A stretch of 64,000 nucleotides of DNA, taken from contig CM032807.1 of NCBI GenBank assembly GCA_019155185.1, positions 14,730,200 through 14,794,199 of the forward strand. Reading direction: 5' to 3'. Source of the DNA: Beaufortia kweichowensis (taxonomy: Eukaryota > Chordata > Actinopteri > Cypriniformes > Gastromyzontidae). Shown in pieces: positions 47,764-59,761 of the stretch (position 1 is its first letter; each line of letters opens with the position of its first letter). The notes below the pieces were generated by a model. That model was not told where the DNA came from. It did not search any database and saw nothing but the letters and a program-made list of their open reading frames with translations. A program made the position numbers and the translations under genes.

Positions 47764-47985
47764 TACACTGCCGCTCAAAAGTTTGGGATCAGTAAGACTT
47801 GTAATGTTTTTTAAAGAAGTCTCATACGCTTATCAGGGCTGCATTTATTTGATCAAAAATACAGAAAAAAACTGTAATATTGCAAAATGTTATTACAATA
47901 TAAAATAATGTTTTTTATGTTAATATACATTAAAATATAATTTATTCCTGTGATGTAAAGCTGAATTTTCATCATATGATCATTT
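47764..47985. repeat. Cyprinid repeat with CTCAAAAGTTTGGGATCAGT start
   Basis: CACTGCCGCTCAAAAGTTTG, then GCATTTATTTGATCAAAAAT and TTTATTCCTGTGATGTAAAG, then CTGAATTTTCATCAT follows the order of one of the most abundant cyprinid interspersed repeats. It appears to be a 5' partial copy because the 3' half is not recognisable. Confidence 0.7.
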
Positions 47986-48232
47986 ATCTACAGAGATGAC
48001 AAAGATCTTTGCACTCATAGTCAGATGATATGGTCACTCCTCTAAAACTACAGTCTCTTATATTCTTTTCACAGTGGTGTGAAACGGCTAACAACAACTC
48101 TTGGAACAAGCAGTAACATGTCAGGCAATCAGGGTATTAAGGACAGGTCAATTACCTCCTGTTAAAAAAAAACATTCACCTGTTCTCTTGTGCCTGAAGG
48201 TCAAGTTTAGGTCACATGCCTTATTTAAGAAT

Positions 48233-48275
48233 TTTCATTTATGACACTTTTTTCCAAAGCGACTAAAAGCACATT
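48233..48275. repeat. Teleost repeat core fragment
   Basis: TTTATGACACTTTTTTCCAA then AGCGACTAAAAGCAC is a relic of the widespread core motif. Confidence 0.5.
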
Positions 48276-48724
48276 AAAATTAATCATGTCAAATTACAAT
48301 CATGTCAGTTTATTTATGAGCACAATTTAAAAACAAGAGTTGACCAATGTGCTGTACAATAATACTATATAATATAATAACTAATAACAAAATATTATAT
48401 TCAAAAATATTATTGAGATCATTCTCATTCTCTCATAGTCATTTGATCTGTTCATTTAGATATGTTTCCATCATATAGAATCAACAGTTTAAAAAGTTTA
48501 CATTATTTTTATTTGCTATTTTTTCAACTTTCTGAACCAAAAAATACATTTCTAAAGCTGCAATCTGTGACATTTTAACTAACATAACAAATATGTAAAA
48601 AGGTGTTTGTTTTTAACATAAAGTTGTGGAGCACAAAATCAGTTTTCACTGTCATATCCCAATTGTTAATGGTCAGCTTCTAATAATAATAATATAAAAC
48701 TTGAGTCGTCTGGTACGATTCCAA

Positions 48725-48921
48725 ACGAATGGGAAATCATTTTACAAGGTGGCTAATTTGTATGAATTTGTACAATATCGTTTGTACGTTTTAGTTAAGA
48801 TTTGTCAGTGACGTTAAGGTTAGGGGTGGACCTTCTTCATTGCTTTTTAGTATAATTCACATTATATGAATTCATACAAATCGGCACCCCGTAAAATACG
48901 TATGAATTCCTGTGAGATCAG
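48725..48921. repeat. MITE-like element, ACAGGAATTTGTACGTATTT family (copy 2)
   Basis: It begins ATTTTACAAGGTGGCTAATT, carries GTTAGGGGTGGACCTTCTTC internally and ends AATACGTATGAATTCCTGTG then AGATCA. Ends are inverted. The first few bases at the left are decayed. Confidence 0.75.
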
Positions 48922-50399
48922 TTAGCCTACATAAAGCAACCAGCAATTTTATATTTCGAACAGAGATGGCGACAGAGAGGCAAAAGTATAAATTGCAGTC
49001 TCAAAGTAATTTTCCGAGTTACAGCAAGTCTAGATTTTAAGAACTGGTTGAGAGTTGCTAGCTAATGGAGAATAAGTCAAGCTCCCGGGTTTTCATCTAT
49101 CTCCTGTTAACACTCACCTTTGTTGATTCGTCTTTCGGCCCGTGATGATGGGAGCTGGCCACCGGCCAGAGCGTTTTCAACACTTAATGAAACTGCATTC
49201 TGTGGACTATGAAAGGGGTGGAAGTAAACATGTGCCAAACAGAAGAGTTATGTCTTGCTTAAAGCAACAACTCATAACAACTTGGGAGATTTGAGTCAAA
49301 GGTATTTAGGTGAACGTATCTCGGAGAACAAGGACACACAGCAGATTTGAGTCAACAGTACTTTCCGGTCACACCAATTCACACATTTGCTTCACGCTCG
49401 GGTCATTCAGAAGTAAAAAACTGAATCCTTCTGGTGGTATAGCAGATAGATGAGTCTTGACTTATACCAGTGTCGTATAACATGATGTGTTTATCTAGTT
49501 TTAACTGTTTCTCTGAAGGTTATAATGAAATGAGGGTTCAGTCAGTGCAGAAGAGATGATTGACAGCATGATGAGATCGCTTATGATTTTAGGGAATCAT
49601 AACTATGTAAAACACAACAGACATAACGTGCATGCTTTAATGGTAATATTGTTACTTTTTTGTGTCAAGTAATTTTTGCATGCCAAAGACAACTTTAATC
49701 ATATAAACTGTATTTTCCAAAAAACAAAATTGTGGCCAGTGAAAATGCTGAGTGGCTAGTAACTTTGGAAAACCACTAGCCACTGTGGCTGATGTCAAGC
49801 TCTGCTCTTAACCCTTAAAAGCACTTGTAATAAAAATATGTTACATTTATTTAATGTATAACACAACTTTTTCTCTTCTTATCTTAAATTTTGAGTTTTC
49901 AAAGAAAAGCCGTCAACATTTACTTCAAAGGCCAGCTGCCTTCTCAAAGAATGATGTCAGGCTACTTTTACATAAAGATGTAGATTTTGTGCCATGTGTT
50001 AACTTAAAGTTAACTTTTCTGTGTTAAAGAAAAGCAGATTTTGCTCTGTAATATTTGTCAAAAAAACATTTGCCTCTCTATCGCCATCTCTGTTTGAAAC
50101 ATGAAATTGCCGATTACGTTATGTAATTGTATAATTTTTTTGCAGAAGGATTGCTTGACAAACTTGTTTAAATTATGAGTACCTTGTAGCTTGCCATGCT
50201 ACAGCTTCCCCAACACCATTGAAAATCCAATACACAGTGACAAATAATCATGTTCTAACTTTCAAGACAAACAATACCATGAAGTTCCCCAAGCAGGACG
50301 CACTCACGTTTAACTGTGTCTCTTTGGGGTCCATCAACTCACAGATACTCAAAGGGCCTTTTGTCCACGCCATACAAAAAACCCTGCCCCACCTCGAGC

Positions 50400-50770
50400 A
50401 TCATTCTCACCGTTAGACTGTGCAGAAGCCGTTAGACCCCCCCCCACACCCGCAGAGCCCAATCGAGCAGCACACGACTTTTATGATCACATGTGTCAAT
50501 GCTGGTTTACTTTGTCGAAATCCTGCTGCACAATAGATGTGTAAAAAGATTGACCAACAGCTTCCTTTCCTCCACAGCCACCCATAGAGTTAAAATAAAA
50601 ACCAGGGCCAAAAACCACACCTGTACTTTTATGCGGTAGGAAAGCACAGCCTGTGCCTATAGTGTGTACAGTGCGTCGCCTGCAGAAATCTAGAAGACCA
50701 ACCGGCGTGTGAGACGCCGCACAAGTGGCACGAGTGATACGAGCTGTCGTGCGGCACAATGGAGAGCAGA
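50400..50770. other. Mixed-composition block, no gene recognised
   Basis: It contains a C9 run and C-rich text near 50438, and GC-richer sequence to about 50760. The 87-codon minus frame at 50496-50759 has no domain. It might be a conserved element, but there is little positive evidence. Confidence 0.12.
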
Positions 50771-51255
50771 AAGCTCACAGAAATATGAGCGTGCAGAAAA
50801 CATTAACATGGAGTGAATGTAAAGTGTGTCACTTGGACAGGGAAGAGCGTGAGATGAAATGATGTTTACACAGGGTGTGAATGTTGGTCATTATTAGACG
50901 AGGTGCTTTTTATAATAAACGTATTTGCGCGCAATGGCATTCAGCTTCACCAATGACCTGTGGCATCTTGTGTCTGTAATATAAAATATATTTTATTGTT
51001 CGTCGGTGCTTATGATATAATCCAGATACAATAATAATTGAAATACACAGGGCTCAGGAAGAGTTTTTGGTGAGAGATGAAAAACTTAATAGAGGATATA
51101 AGTGGGATCTCAGGACAAAGTTACTGGTTACACCCGATAGTGGCCAGTGTTAATTTCATCAATAAAATAATTGACAGAATTGTTTGTTAATGAAGGTTTT
51201 TTATTTTCTCTGTGATCTCTGAGAACCCTTCCTGAAAACCATTCATTACATGCTT

Positions 51256-51480
51256 TTCACATGTGATCACGTGAAATGTCTGGTTTTGCAATACTTTCAT
51301 TTGAATCCCATGTAAAAACCCACAGGATCACATGTGAAAGATGAAAAACATGTCATCACATGTTCTTAACATTTCACATGTAATACAATACTTTTGCATG
51401 TGATCACATAGGTTTTTCATGGAAATTTACATGGGATTCGAGTGAAAATGTTCCTAAACCAGGCATTTCACATGTGATTA
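51256..51480. repeat. Inverted-repeat element built of CACATGTGATCAC motifs
   Basis: The left arm (TCACATGTGATCACGTGAAA, then CATTTGAATCCCATGTAAAA) and right arm (TTTACATGGGATTCGAGTGA, then GGCATTTCACATGTGATTA) are inverted over about 65 bp. The centre also has several CACATG/CATGTG units. It is a non-autonomous DNA element. Confidence 0.75.
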
Positions 51481-52863
51481 GATGTGCTTTTTGCACATGT
51501 GAATTTCATGAAACAACAAAAGCATTCATCATAATGATAATTCAATTATTTTAAATGAAAAATATATAACCCTAAAATATCTTCTTCCGTTACTTGCACC
51601 TCTAAAAGGTGCACATTTGCTTCAATAATTAGTTAAAGGAAAAAACAATTGTATCATCTTATAACAATTTAAACAAACTAATACTTAATACAGAAAAATA
51701 AATCACTATACTTACTATATAACAATAATATGCATTTTTGATTGTTCTAAATTATCAAATATGACAATATGAAACAAACCCTGGTGATGCCCTGCACAGA
51801 TTGCAACAAATTGTAGACTTTTGAAGACTTTTGCATTAAAAAAAGTTGCTTAACACAGCATAACAACTAAATGAAGAGTACTTTAACGGCATCAGATAAA
51901 CATAAACATACTTTTTGCTTAATGTAACTGTGTTTGTTTTTGTCTTGACTGAGATAAAAGTCACCACCAGACCACGGCAAAACCTTCACACAGTTTTTGT
52001 CTACTGCGCCGTCTTCAGAGCGTGAAACCGGCTCGGTCAGTCAGCGAGAGAAACAGAGTCAAAAAGCCAAACTAGATAAAGGCGCTTCTGGTTTTGATTT
52101 CATCTGAGTGTCTTTTCCCCTCTTGCACAAGAGCGAACCTGTCCTCCGGTTGGACAGCGGCCAATGAACATGCTAAAACCAATTCTGATCCTCGGTACGT
52201 TTCTCTATCATCTATGAACCCACCGTCTCTGGCGGGTATTGATAGCGTATCACTGTGTAATGACTGGAGGGACTGGAGCCCACACACTGGGTGGAGGTCA
52301 TATCTGTGAAATGTGTACTGTATATAAACATGCCAATGGCTTGACAGGAAAATTTGGCAATACTGGAGGTTAAGACACATGGACAACACATTCCCTTTAA
52401 TGAACATATGCTTCAAAATTGATTTCTTTCTACCACTTCAAGTGAATGTGTGTGTGAGAAAGTCCAGGTTCACATGACAAGCAGCTCATATCACTGGCCC
52501 CCCCTACTGGTCCAAAACTGACACAAACGCAACATTCAAGATATGATTGCAAAAATACTTGCATAAGATCATATTGCTTAATTACATCGCATGATATAAT
52601 ATAACAAATTCACATGAGCCAGACAAATATTTTTATGAATATCAGCACAATTGCCCAAAAATTGTTAGGGGATGATGAAACATTAAAAATAAGTATTGAA
52701 TAATCTTAATTTAAGTTTATTTGTTTGTATCCGTTTGTTCATAGAATCCAAAAGACAATTCTTACAGAAGTCAATGATTCAACGCAATGACTTTTATTAT
52801 TATTTTATTAGGTCTTTTTAGGGTTTGAGTTATGTGGGTCTTTCAGAAGAATGTATGAAGTGC

Positions 52864-52993
52864 TGGTCTATTCTTGGTTCTGACTCAGTCTCGTCTTGGT
52901 CTTGATCTGAAACGCTAAAATCTTGGTCTTGTCTCGAACTCAACCCACTCTGGTCTTGGTTTGTCTGGGTCTTGGTTAAGGTGGTCTCTTGAT
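52864..52993. repeat. TCTTGGTCTT low-complexity minisatellite
   Basis: Degenerate repeats of TCTTGGTCTT/TCTCG over about 130 bp, with pyrimidine-rich + strand. It is of a type common in fish genomes. Confidence 0.75.
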
Positions 52994-54926
52994 CTTTTTT
53001 TACCTTTTTTGTTGCATCTGGTGAAAATATCTATACATACTTTTCACATAATATATTAAATTTGAATAAATGAAGTGTTTTTACCCACTGCAAAAATATT
53101 TATGAAATACAAATATGTAATAAGTACATTTATTGTGCATAGTTATGTTCTCTGAAAACTTTTTTTTTACTTTTACTTATTTTTGAAAGTAAATGCATCT
53201 TTTTTGAAATATTCTTTTACTAGTATAGTATAAAGCATGCTGGATTGAATTCTACAGTGTAGCTACAGTATCTATATATCTATGCCTCATTTATAAAACA
53301 CACTTGTCATTATTGCCATGGCGATGTGCACGACACAGAAAATACAGTAGATGCATTCGCACTGGATGCTGAAAATGTACAGAAAAACAAACAACAGACG
53401 AAGAAAAGTACACCAGACCACCTCTAAACTCGGGACCACCTAAATATTTTCCATCTCGTGCACACAGAAGCCATATAACGCTGTAATGATTTAATTGCTG
53501 TGGGACTGCAAGGCTAATAAGGTTTCTAAATCAGTCTGCTTTATTTGTTTTCATTGTGACTCGCGGCAAGAGGAAAATGCAGCGGGTCTAATTGGAACGC
53601 TGTCATTAAGAGATATTCTGTATTAAAGTTTCTTCCTTTAGTAATAGTTTTGCGGATTTGTTTATAGCTGACTTCTGTTCCTCTTGTCAAAGCAGCTTCA
53701 AGAAGGAAGTTATTTAAACCTAATATAGTCGTGTCATAAAACGCAGTAATTCCTTTACACTAGACAGATCCTCAGAGATGTGGTGCAGAAACGGAGACCA
53801 CCGTTTTCTTATTGCGATATGGACCTTGTTCCTCCCACATGAGCTCTTTTTTTCTTTTAATATGGAACAGATGCTGTTATTGTTTCATTTTGACATTTTT
53901 GATGAAGCAGAAGTCGTGGCAGGGTTCTCTAAGTAACAGTTTGGGTTTGGTTATACTCTGGTTAAAGGTTTCTTACACTTTAAATAAGAAATTTTGGTCT
54001 TCATCACAATCTCAAAGAAAGCCCAAACATAAATCTCTGGTTTTTAGATGACTCTGGTCATATCTTTTTAGCCTGTCTTAGCAAAATCTTAAGCTCATTT
54101 ATGTGTCTAAAAGACAGTGATACTTGTCCACTAGTCAACATTCTATTGTCATTTAAGTTCAACAACATTGTTGAACTTTGTTTGTTGTATCTTAATTGAA
54201 CTGCTACTAATTGGCATTGAAGAAATAGGCAAGGCGTTAAGGTTGTCACCCCAATGAAAGTGTGACAGGTGAGTTTGACACAGGAGGAAAGGTCTGGATC
54301 ATGATACCTGGTTCACAACACAATGGCATCACAACTCAATTATCACCTGCTATATATACATGACACATCGAGGGAGGGCAAGACTGCAAAAAACAAGACC
54401 TCAATCAACACAATGTCTGGAACGCATGTGAGAAAGTCAAGGAGACGGTTTTGTCACTTTCTCGCAGGTACTTTAAAATGAGCTTTAACTTTAACACTTT
54501 TTCTTTTTGACACTGTGCAAATCAGCAGAAATTCATTTTAATTAGAAACGACCGTGTCATAGCCTAATGTGTGGGACAATCTGAATGTGATAGGAGTCAT
54601 TGTCATACACATTAAAAGCGATAGGGATAAAATTATTCATTTCAGTACTAAGTATGCTCACTTTCCATGCACTGCAGAAAGAAGGAAATTCATTTTGTAC
54701 GATTTTTGTTGTTTCTACAAAATTAATTACATTTTGTCATTTTTAACAAATGATAAACAAATACAGAAATATGATAATTTGTCTTTTTTATTTATCATTT
54801 CCAAAAGAATTCATGTTAATAATATTATTGCAAAATCAAATGAAAAGTTTTTTTACAAGAATTTAATAATGCAGTCAAATTCATCTTTATTTTTGTTTTT
54901 TATAAAGTGTAGGGAGGTGGTTAGGC

Positions 54927-54943
54927 TAACCCTAACCCTAACC
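54927..54943. repeat. Short interstitial telomere-like repeat
   Basis: TAACCCTAACCCTAACC, about three units of the vertebrate telomere repeat. It is too short to signify an old chromosome end. Confidence 0.7.
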
Positions 54944-55492
54944 ATTGAGTATCTTAAGCCAAAACTTTAAATGGGTGCTGAATTATTTACAATGCTATCA
55001 TATGTGTAAAATTAACATGATATTGATAATAATGATTATTAACATATCTACTGCAAGCAGCTTTAAAGAAAACACATTCTAGAACAAACAGTAAAGATAA
55101 AAAATCTGGATTGCGATTTTGATATTGTCCTTGAGAGAACCCTATTAAAAAAAATGGTATACGTCATCCTTTGCGGTCTAAACAAAGTGTTTCATATGTT
55201 CAGTTTTTGGACTTTGTTGATGCTGTTGTTGTTTTGGTCATCACTTGATGTGTGCTGAGGTTATGAGCTCATATATTTTCTTGATGTTTGTTGATTGTCA
55301 CAGTTAGTGAAGTTTGTGTTTCCATGTAATTGTATTTACACTATTTGCTTTGCAAGATGAATCTCTTCAATATGTCAGTTTTTTTCTTTTTTGCAGAAGT
55401 CTCACATTTATCTCATTTAGAAGTTTAAAGAGATTTCAATTTGATCTCAGACATGTCAGTATTCTATACAATTCTTTAGCAAAGACCTTTTT

Positions 55493-55700
55493 CCCACAGG
55501 AATTTGTATGTATTTTAGTATACGTTTTAGTAGCCTATGATTTGCCTTTTTCCCAGTGACATAGGGGTTGGAGGCGGAGTTAGGTGTGGACCTTTATTGT
55601 TGCTTTTTCTTAAGAATTATATGTTTTTGTACAGATCTCATTGCACAAATTCATACGAATTTGCCACCTCGCAAAATACGTACAAATTTCTGTGAGATCA
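55493..55700. repeat. MITE-like element, ACAGGAATTTGTACGTATTT family (copy 3)
   Basis: Left CCACAGGAATTTGTATGTAT and right AAATACGTACAAATTTCTGT then GAGATCA are inverted. The interior has GTTAGGTGTGGACCTTTATT, as in copy 2. This is the most complete of the three copies. Confidence 0.78.
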
Positions 55701-55889
55701 TGACATGATTTTCTGCCTTCCAGCAAACTTTATTTGTCTTGACAAACAAGAAAACAAGATGCCTTTTGCATTAGTGAACAATTAATTTCAAATTGTATAA
55801 ACAAAACTCTTATTACTTGGGCCATTCATCAAATGTGCATCATGCAAATGTTGTAATGTAAAATGTAAAAACTTTTCTCCACAATGTAT

Positions 55890-56490
55890 TTTTCCACCGG
55901 CCCTCATCTGCATGCAGACACTCTGAACTCCTCCTGATGTGCATCACCTTCAGCTCTCTAATCCCTCCAGTTTCAGGACTCGCTCCTTTTGTTTAATGGC
56001 TGGCTGAGTCCTCTCTGGTGATTTGTCCTCTCCTCATCTGCATGGGCCGTAGAAATTCCCCCCGGAGCGTTGAGAAGCTATTGTTCTCATCACAGGTTGG
56101 GTTCCTCCGCCTGAACCTGCTCTCGCTGATGAGTCGGAGCAAGAAAACGCAGGCAACGAATAAAAGACAGGGCTGACAATGATTGATGTCTGAGCCCTCT
56201 CCCTGATTCGCTGATTAAACCCATCAATCTATATGCAGAGGAGTTGTCCGATGCAAATGGATCCAATCTGCCGAAACAGAGCGGTATTGTCTGTGTCTTG
56301 CGGAAAGTGCCAAAGCTGGAGGGAGCGCGATTGGCAGCTCCGGGCTCGTGGCTGGAAACGGAACGCCGGTGCAATCGGAGGTTGTTCTGTGTTAATGGAA
56401 AAACTATTACACCCAGAGAGATTCATATTTTAAGAGGGTGGGGTTTCTGCTGTGGTAATTATGCATAAATTCTCATGTGTACAAAAAGGG
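55890..56490. promoter_or_regulatory. Candidate downstream conserved block
   Basis: This is a repeat-free, GC-richer block with GTGGTAATTATGCATAAATT near 56452, CTGATTCGCTGATTAAACCC near 56201 and GTTTAATGGCTGGCTGAG near 55991. Several overlapping short frames on both strands show no domain. Confidence 0.28.
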
Positions 56491-56699
56491 CAAGATGTTA
56501 CTGTAACTCTGCTGGAATGAGTATCTGTGACGAAATGCTTATTTTAACATAAGTGAAGCTATTGTTATTGCTAATAGTTGGGGTGAGCGATTTAAAAAGG
56601 GATTTGAACTTGTTTATCAGACTTAAAAACTTACTTTGAAGGAGGTGCTTTTGTGATTTTATAAATCTACATTAAAGAGGTACGTTGAATATCATAGAT

Positions 56700-56871
56700 C
56701 ATAGGTGTCGTGGGAAACATTACTGATATTAAAATCAGTGGCAGATATCCTTTTGATGTGTGGACTCAACATAAACAGATGCTTTAATATATTTGTAATA
56801 AATACATTCCATAAGAATTTATGTTTTAAGTTTTGACTGAAAACGTCACGTCCATAATGTTGGAATTGTCC
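56700..56871 (+). repeat. Interspersed repeat, YGRD-frame family (longest copy)
   Basis: This copy runs from GGTGTCGTGGGAAACATTAC and TATTAAAATCAGTGGCAGAT through CAACATAAACAGATGCTTTA to ACGTCACGTCCATAATGTTG. The minus-strand frame at 56692-56931 reads GRDVFSQNLK, then FITNILKHLF and ATDFNISNVSHDT. The 59563 copy retains only the first third, and its minus frame also reads ATDFNISDVSHDT. Confidence 0.68.
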
Positions 56872-57319
56872 GTATGCATTGCGGCGTATTTTCAGACATA
56901 GAGATTTAGGAGCGGGCCACACTTCCAACAAGCATTACTCATTTAAACCACTGCAGAAAAGTATGAAGACAGTTGCAATAACATACAATAAAACCTCACA
57001 ACTTAACTAGTCTTCACTATGTTTTCCAGCAAAAGAGTTGCGAGGAGATGAGCAAAGGAAGCCATATGGCAGAATCCGCCTCTGTGGCTGCTTTGTGCCA
57101 CATACACTAACTGGAGAAGCCGTCATGTCATTTCTTCTTTCCCTCAGGCTACACCTCACGATGACACCAGCAGGAAATTATGGTTTGAAGAGAAATTGTG
57201 CAGCATTTCAAATGCTATTCAGACATTTCTTGCTGTTGCGATATTGAAAAGAAAGTTTAAGATCTACTGGCAGGACCTAACATCCATCTTATGACAAATG
57301 TAAACCTGGCTGTTAAAAT

Positions 57320-57475
57320 ATTTTATAAATTGGTTAGTTCCAGTTCTTGATTCTGATTGGTCAATAGTTGTGATTTATTCATGATAAATCACATCTATGA
57401 GCGCTTCACCCAATGATATTGTGTATCACTGCACATCACCCTTAACAACATGCAATCACTCAGGGATTCATAAAA
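57320..57475. repeat. Possible cyprinid repeat fragment
   Basis: GTTCCAGTTCTTGATTCTGA then TTGGTCAATAGTTGTG resembles the start of a common cyprinid repeat. It also contains the palindrome TGATTTATTCATGATAAATCA. Assignment is by memory of the family and is uncertain. Confidence 0.4.
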
Positions 57476-58007
57476 AGTTGCATTGATACATATTTTTAGG
57501 CTTTAATATTTGTATTGTGTGGGAATCATTTTATAAAAGCAATAAGGTACTTCAGTCTTCGTGTCTAACATTACCCTTCAGCCGTGACTCATTCACAACA
57601 ATGCACAGTCTCTCTCTTATTGCTTACGTAATTTCTCATTCAGTTTTAAAGCTTTTACTTGGTTAGGTGTTTTGATTTAATTTGTGAAGAAATTTTGCCT
57701 TTAGCATTACTAATTATCTAAAAGAAAATATGGGAATCAGTTAAAAAATATTGATTTCTCAACATTTGTCTCACCTGGCAGTGGTCATTATGACATATAG
57801 ATAGCTCCGCCCCCAAATGCTTGCCATTGGTTGAGCCACTTGCTGCTGTGTTAGGCTGGTCGGTGTGCTCAAATGAACAGAACGACTTTGTTAGCAGCAA
57901 AATTGTAAACATTTAACAGGGGAACCAACCTACAAATGGCATATCAAACTGTGATAACAGAAAGCATGAGGTCATTACTTATTTATCCTCATGTTGCCTG
58001 AAGCCTG

Positions 58008-58200
58008 TAAATGACTGTTTCTTCTGTAAAACACAACAGAAGATATTGTGAGAAATGTCTGAGTGGTTTATATGTTCATTCAATGGAAGTCAATGGGGGT
58101 CAATGTTGTTTGGTTCCCTCAAAATATCTTCTTTTGTGTTCTGCAGACGAAAGACAGAAAGTCATACTGGTTAGGAGTGACATGATGATAAATAAATGAT
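58008..58200. repeat. Cyprinid-type short inverted-repeat element
   Basis: Left GACTGTTTCTTCTGTAAAAC and GAAGATATTGTGAG oppose CAAAATATCTTCTTTTGTGT and TCTGCAGACGAAAGACAGAA. The interior has TCAATGGAAGTCAATGGGGG. The end TGATAAATAAATGATGAC matches the usual family end. It is colinear with 2068-2237. Confidence 0.75.
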
Positions 58201-58209
58201 GACGGCTAT

Positions 58210-59330
58210 AAAACATCTTCATGGCATCTACAAGCAGGGGCAAACTGGACCACGCTCACCGGTCAAACCTTGATCTCACAATGACCTCTGACCTTGACCA
58301 AAACTCAACATTCCCTCACAACTGAATAATCCAGCGATCCCACAGCGGCCCTTACTGACAAACAACGACAGAGCCAGTTAAAAAGAGCAATAAAAGCACA
58401 AAAAAATGAGTAAAGGAAAGAAAAGGGAACAAGAGGGAGCGAAAGCAAGCAGGAGCGATGCCAGGGGGACCAACGGGCTGCTCTCCCCATCTCCCATAAT
58501 CACCAGGGCGATGCTCGGATGCCTCCCCTATTTGCATAATGCCATCCTGACACTTTTACTTCCGCCATCCATCACCAGCGGCGTGAGTCCTGCGCCCGGC
58601 TTCATGCCTCCTTCTCCCCCCTGATTGCGTCCTGTGTTTATCTGCCCAAGCACAAAAGATTGATTCCCTGCTGTCTCTCAGCCTTATGTTCAGCAGATAG
58701 GGATTTTCACAGAATGATGAAGCACCCAGTCAGCTAATGATAAACAGAAAACACATATTCAAAAGGACGGTCCCTCTTTCTTTGAGACGTCTGTCTTTTT
58801 TTCCTTTCTGCACTTTCTCTCTCTCTGTTTTGTTTTTTGCAGGATGTGTGTGGGAAAAACGGATGTCAGGTTAAGGAACTGAACATACTCTGCCGGGACT
58901 TCAATTTGAAACGCAATTGTTTTGCTGTCAACTTTCCCCCCGTTTTTCTCTTGATTTGCTCTGGGGTGAGAAACGGAGAAATGGGTGGGTAGGAGATAGC
59001 AATTAAAATAAAAAATGGCGTTTTGATGGTCGCCCTTGTTCCTCGATGCGTTCGTGAGCAGTGGATCTGACAGCTCGGGTTTTGTGAAGACATCGCGACG
59101 GGGAGATAAGAGACGTACACGCACATGCATGGAAGACCATTTAAAAAAACAGGCGACGAGACAAGATCGTCTTATAACCTTTCATTTTCTGCAGCGTTAA
59201 AATGACCCGGATACAAAAATGTCAGATGCGATTAAAGTAGCGTATAATATAAATGTATTTTGAATGCTTTTGTCACGGGCAGAAATGACACGTGTGTGTT
59301 TAGTTAAGCCAAAACACCGGAGCGATGGCC
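58210..59330. promoter_or_regulatory. Candidate downstream regulatory block
   Basis: This is a repeat-poor, GC-richer kilobase. It includes a nuclear-receptor half-site triplet at 58282-58300, CCTATTTGCATAATGCC near 58527 (one base short of an octamer partner), CAGCTAATGATAAACAG near 58731 and GTTTATCTGCCCAAGC near 58635. Short frames on both strands (up to 123 codons) have no domain. It is the second largest repeat-free island in the window. Confidence 0.33.
58282..58300 (+). promoter_or_regulatory. TGACCT/TGACCT/TGACCA half-site triplet
   Basis: The sequence is TGACCT-C-TGACCT-TGACCA. The first two form a DR1 (1-bp spacer) and the third follows directly (DR0). TGACCA is the core reported for the C-terminal BCL11 fingers. 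DR1 is a COUP-TF/RXR-type site. An opposing GGTCAAA half-site lies at 58261. Occupancy is inferred. Confidence 0.4.
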
Positions 59331-59562
59331 GCAGAGTTACACAAAATCTCTCTCTGCAAAGTTTCATCTAATGATGACAAAATAGCATTAGCTGCTGTCA
59401 CTTCTAAGAGAAGAGAGATTATTTTATTTATTGAAATGAGATTGAAATGATAAATCCCACCCCTCCTGATAAAGTAGTTGGCCTCATAATCCTCGGCGTG
59501 GGGATAGGGATTTGAGAAGATGAAGGGCGAGAAGGAGAAATTCATAATGCATAATAAAACAA

Positions 59563-59612
59563 AAGGTGTCGTGGGAAACATCACTGATATTAAAATCAGT
59601 GGCAGACAGATC
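59563..59612 (+). repeat. Interspersed repeat, YGRD-frame family (5' fragment)
   Basis: AAGGTGTCGTGGGAAACATC then ACTGATATTAAAATCAGTGG and CAGACAG is nearly identical to the start of the 56700 copy. The remainder is absent. Confidence 0.65.
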
Positions 59613-59721
59613 TATATGAGAAATGCAGATTTGCCTGTAGTAAATAACCACAGCCGGAGTGAATACTTTTGATTCAAAGATAGACTGACAGCACAAAGTA
59701 ACCAAAATGACATTTACCTGA

Positions 59722-59724
59722 CGA

Positions 59725-59760
<36 letters not shown>
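59722..59760. repeat. (GAAA)n microsatellite
   Basis: Nine or more GAAA units in a row, purine-only on the + strand. Confidence 0.95.

Positions 59761-59761
<1 letters not shown>

Noticed and set aside
54927..54943. Telomere remnant marking a chromosome fusion
   Set aside because: Only about three units. Such short runs are common by chance and in fish repeats.
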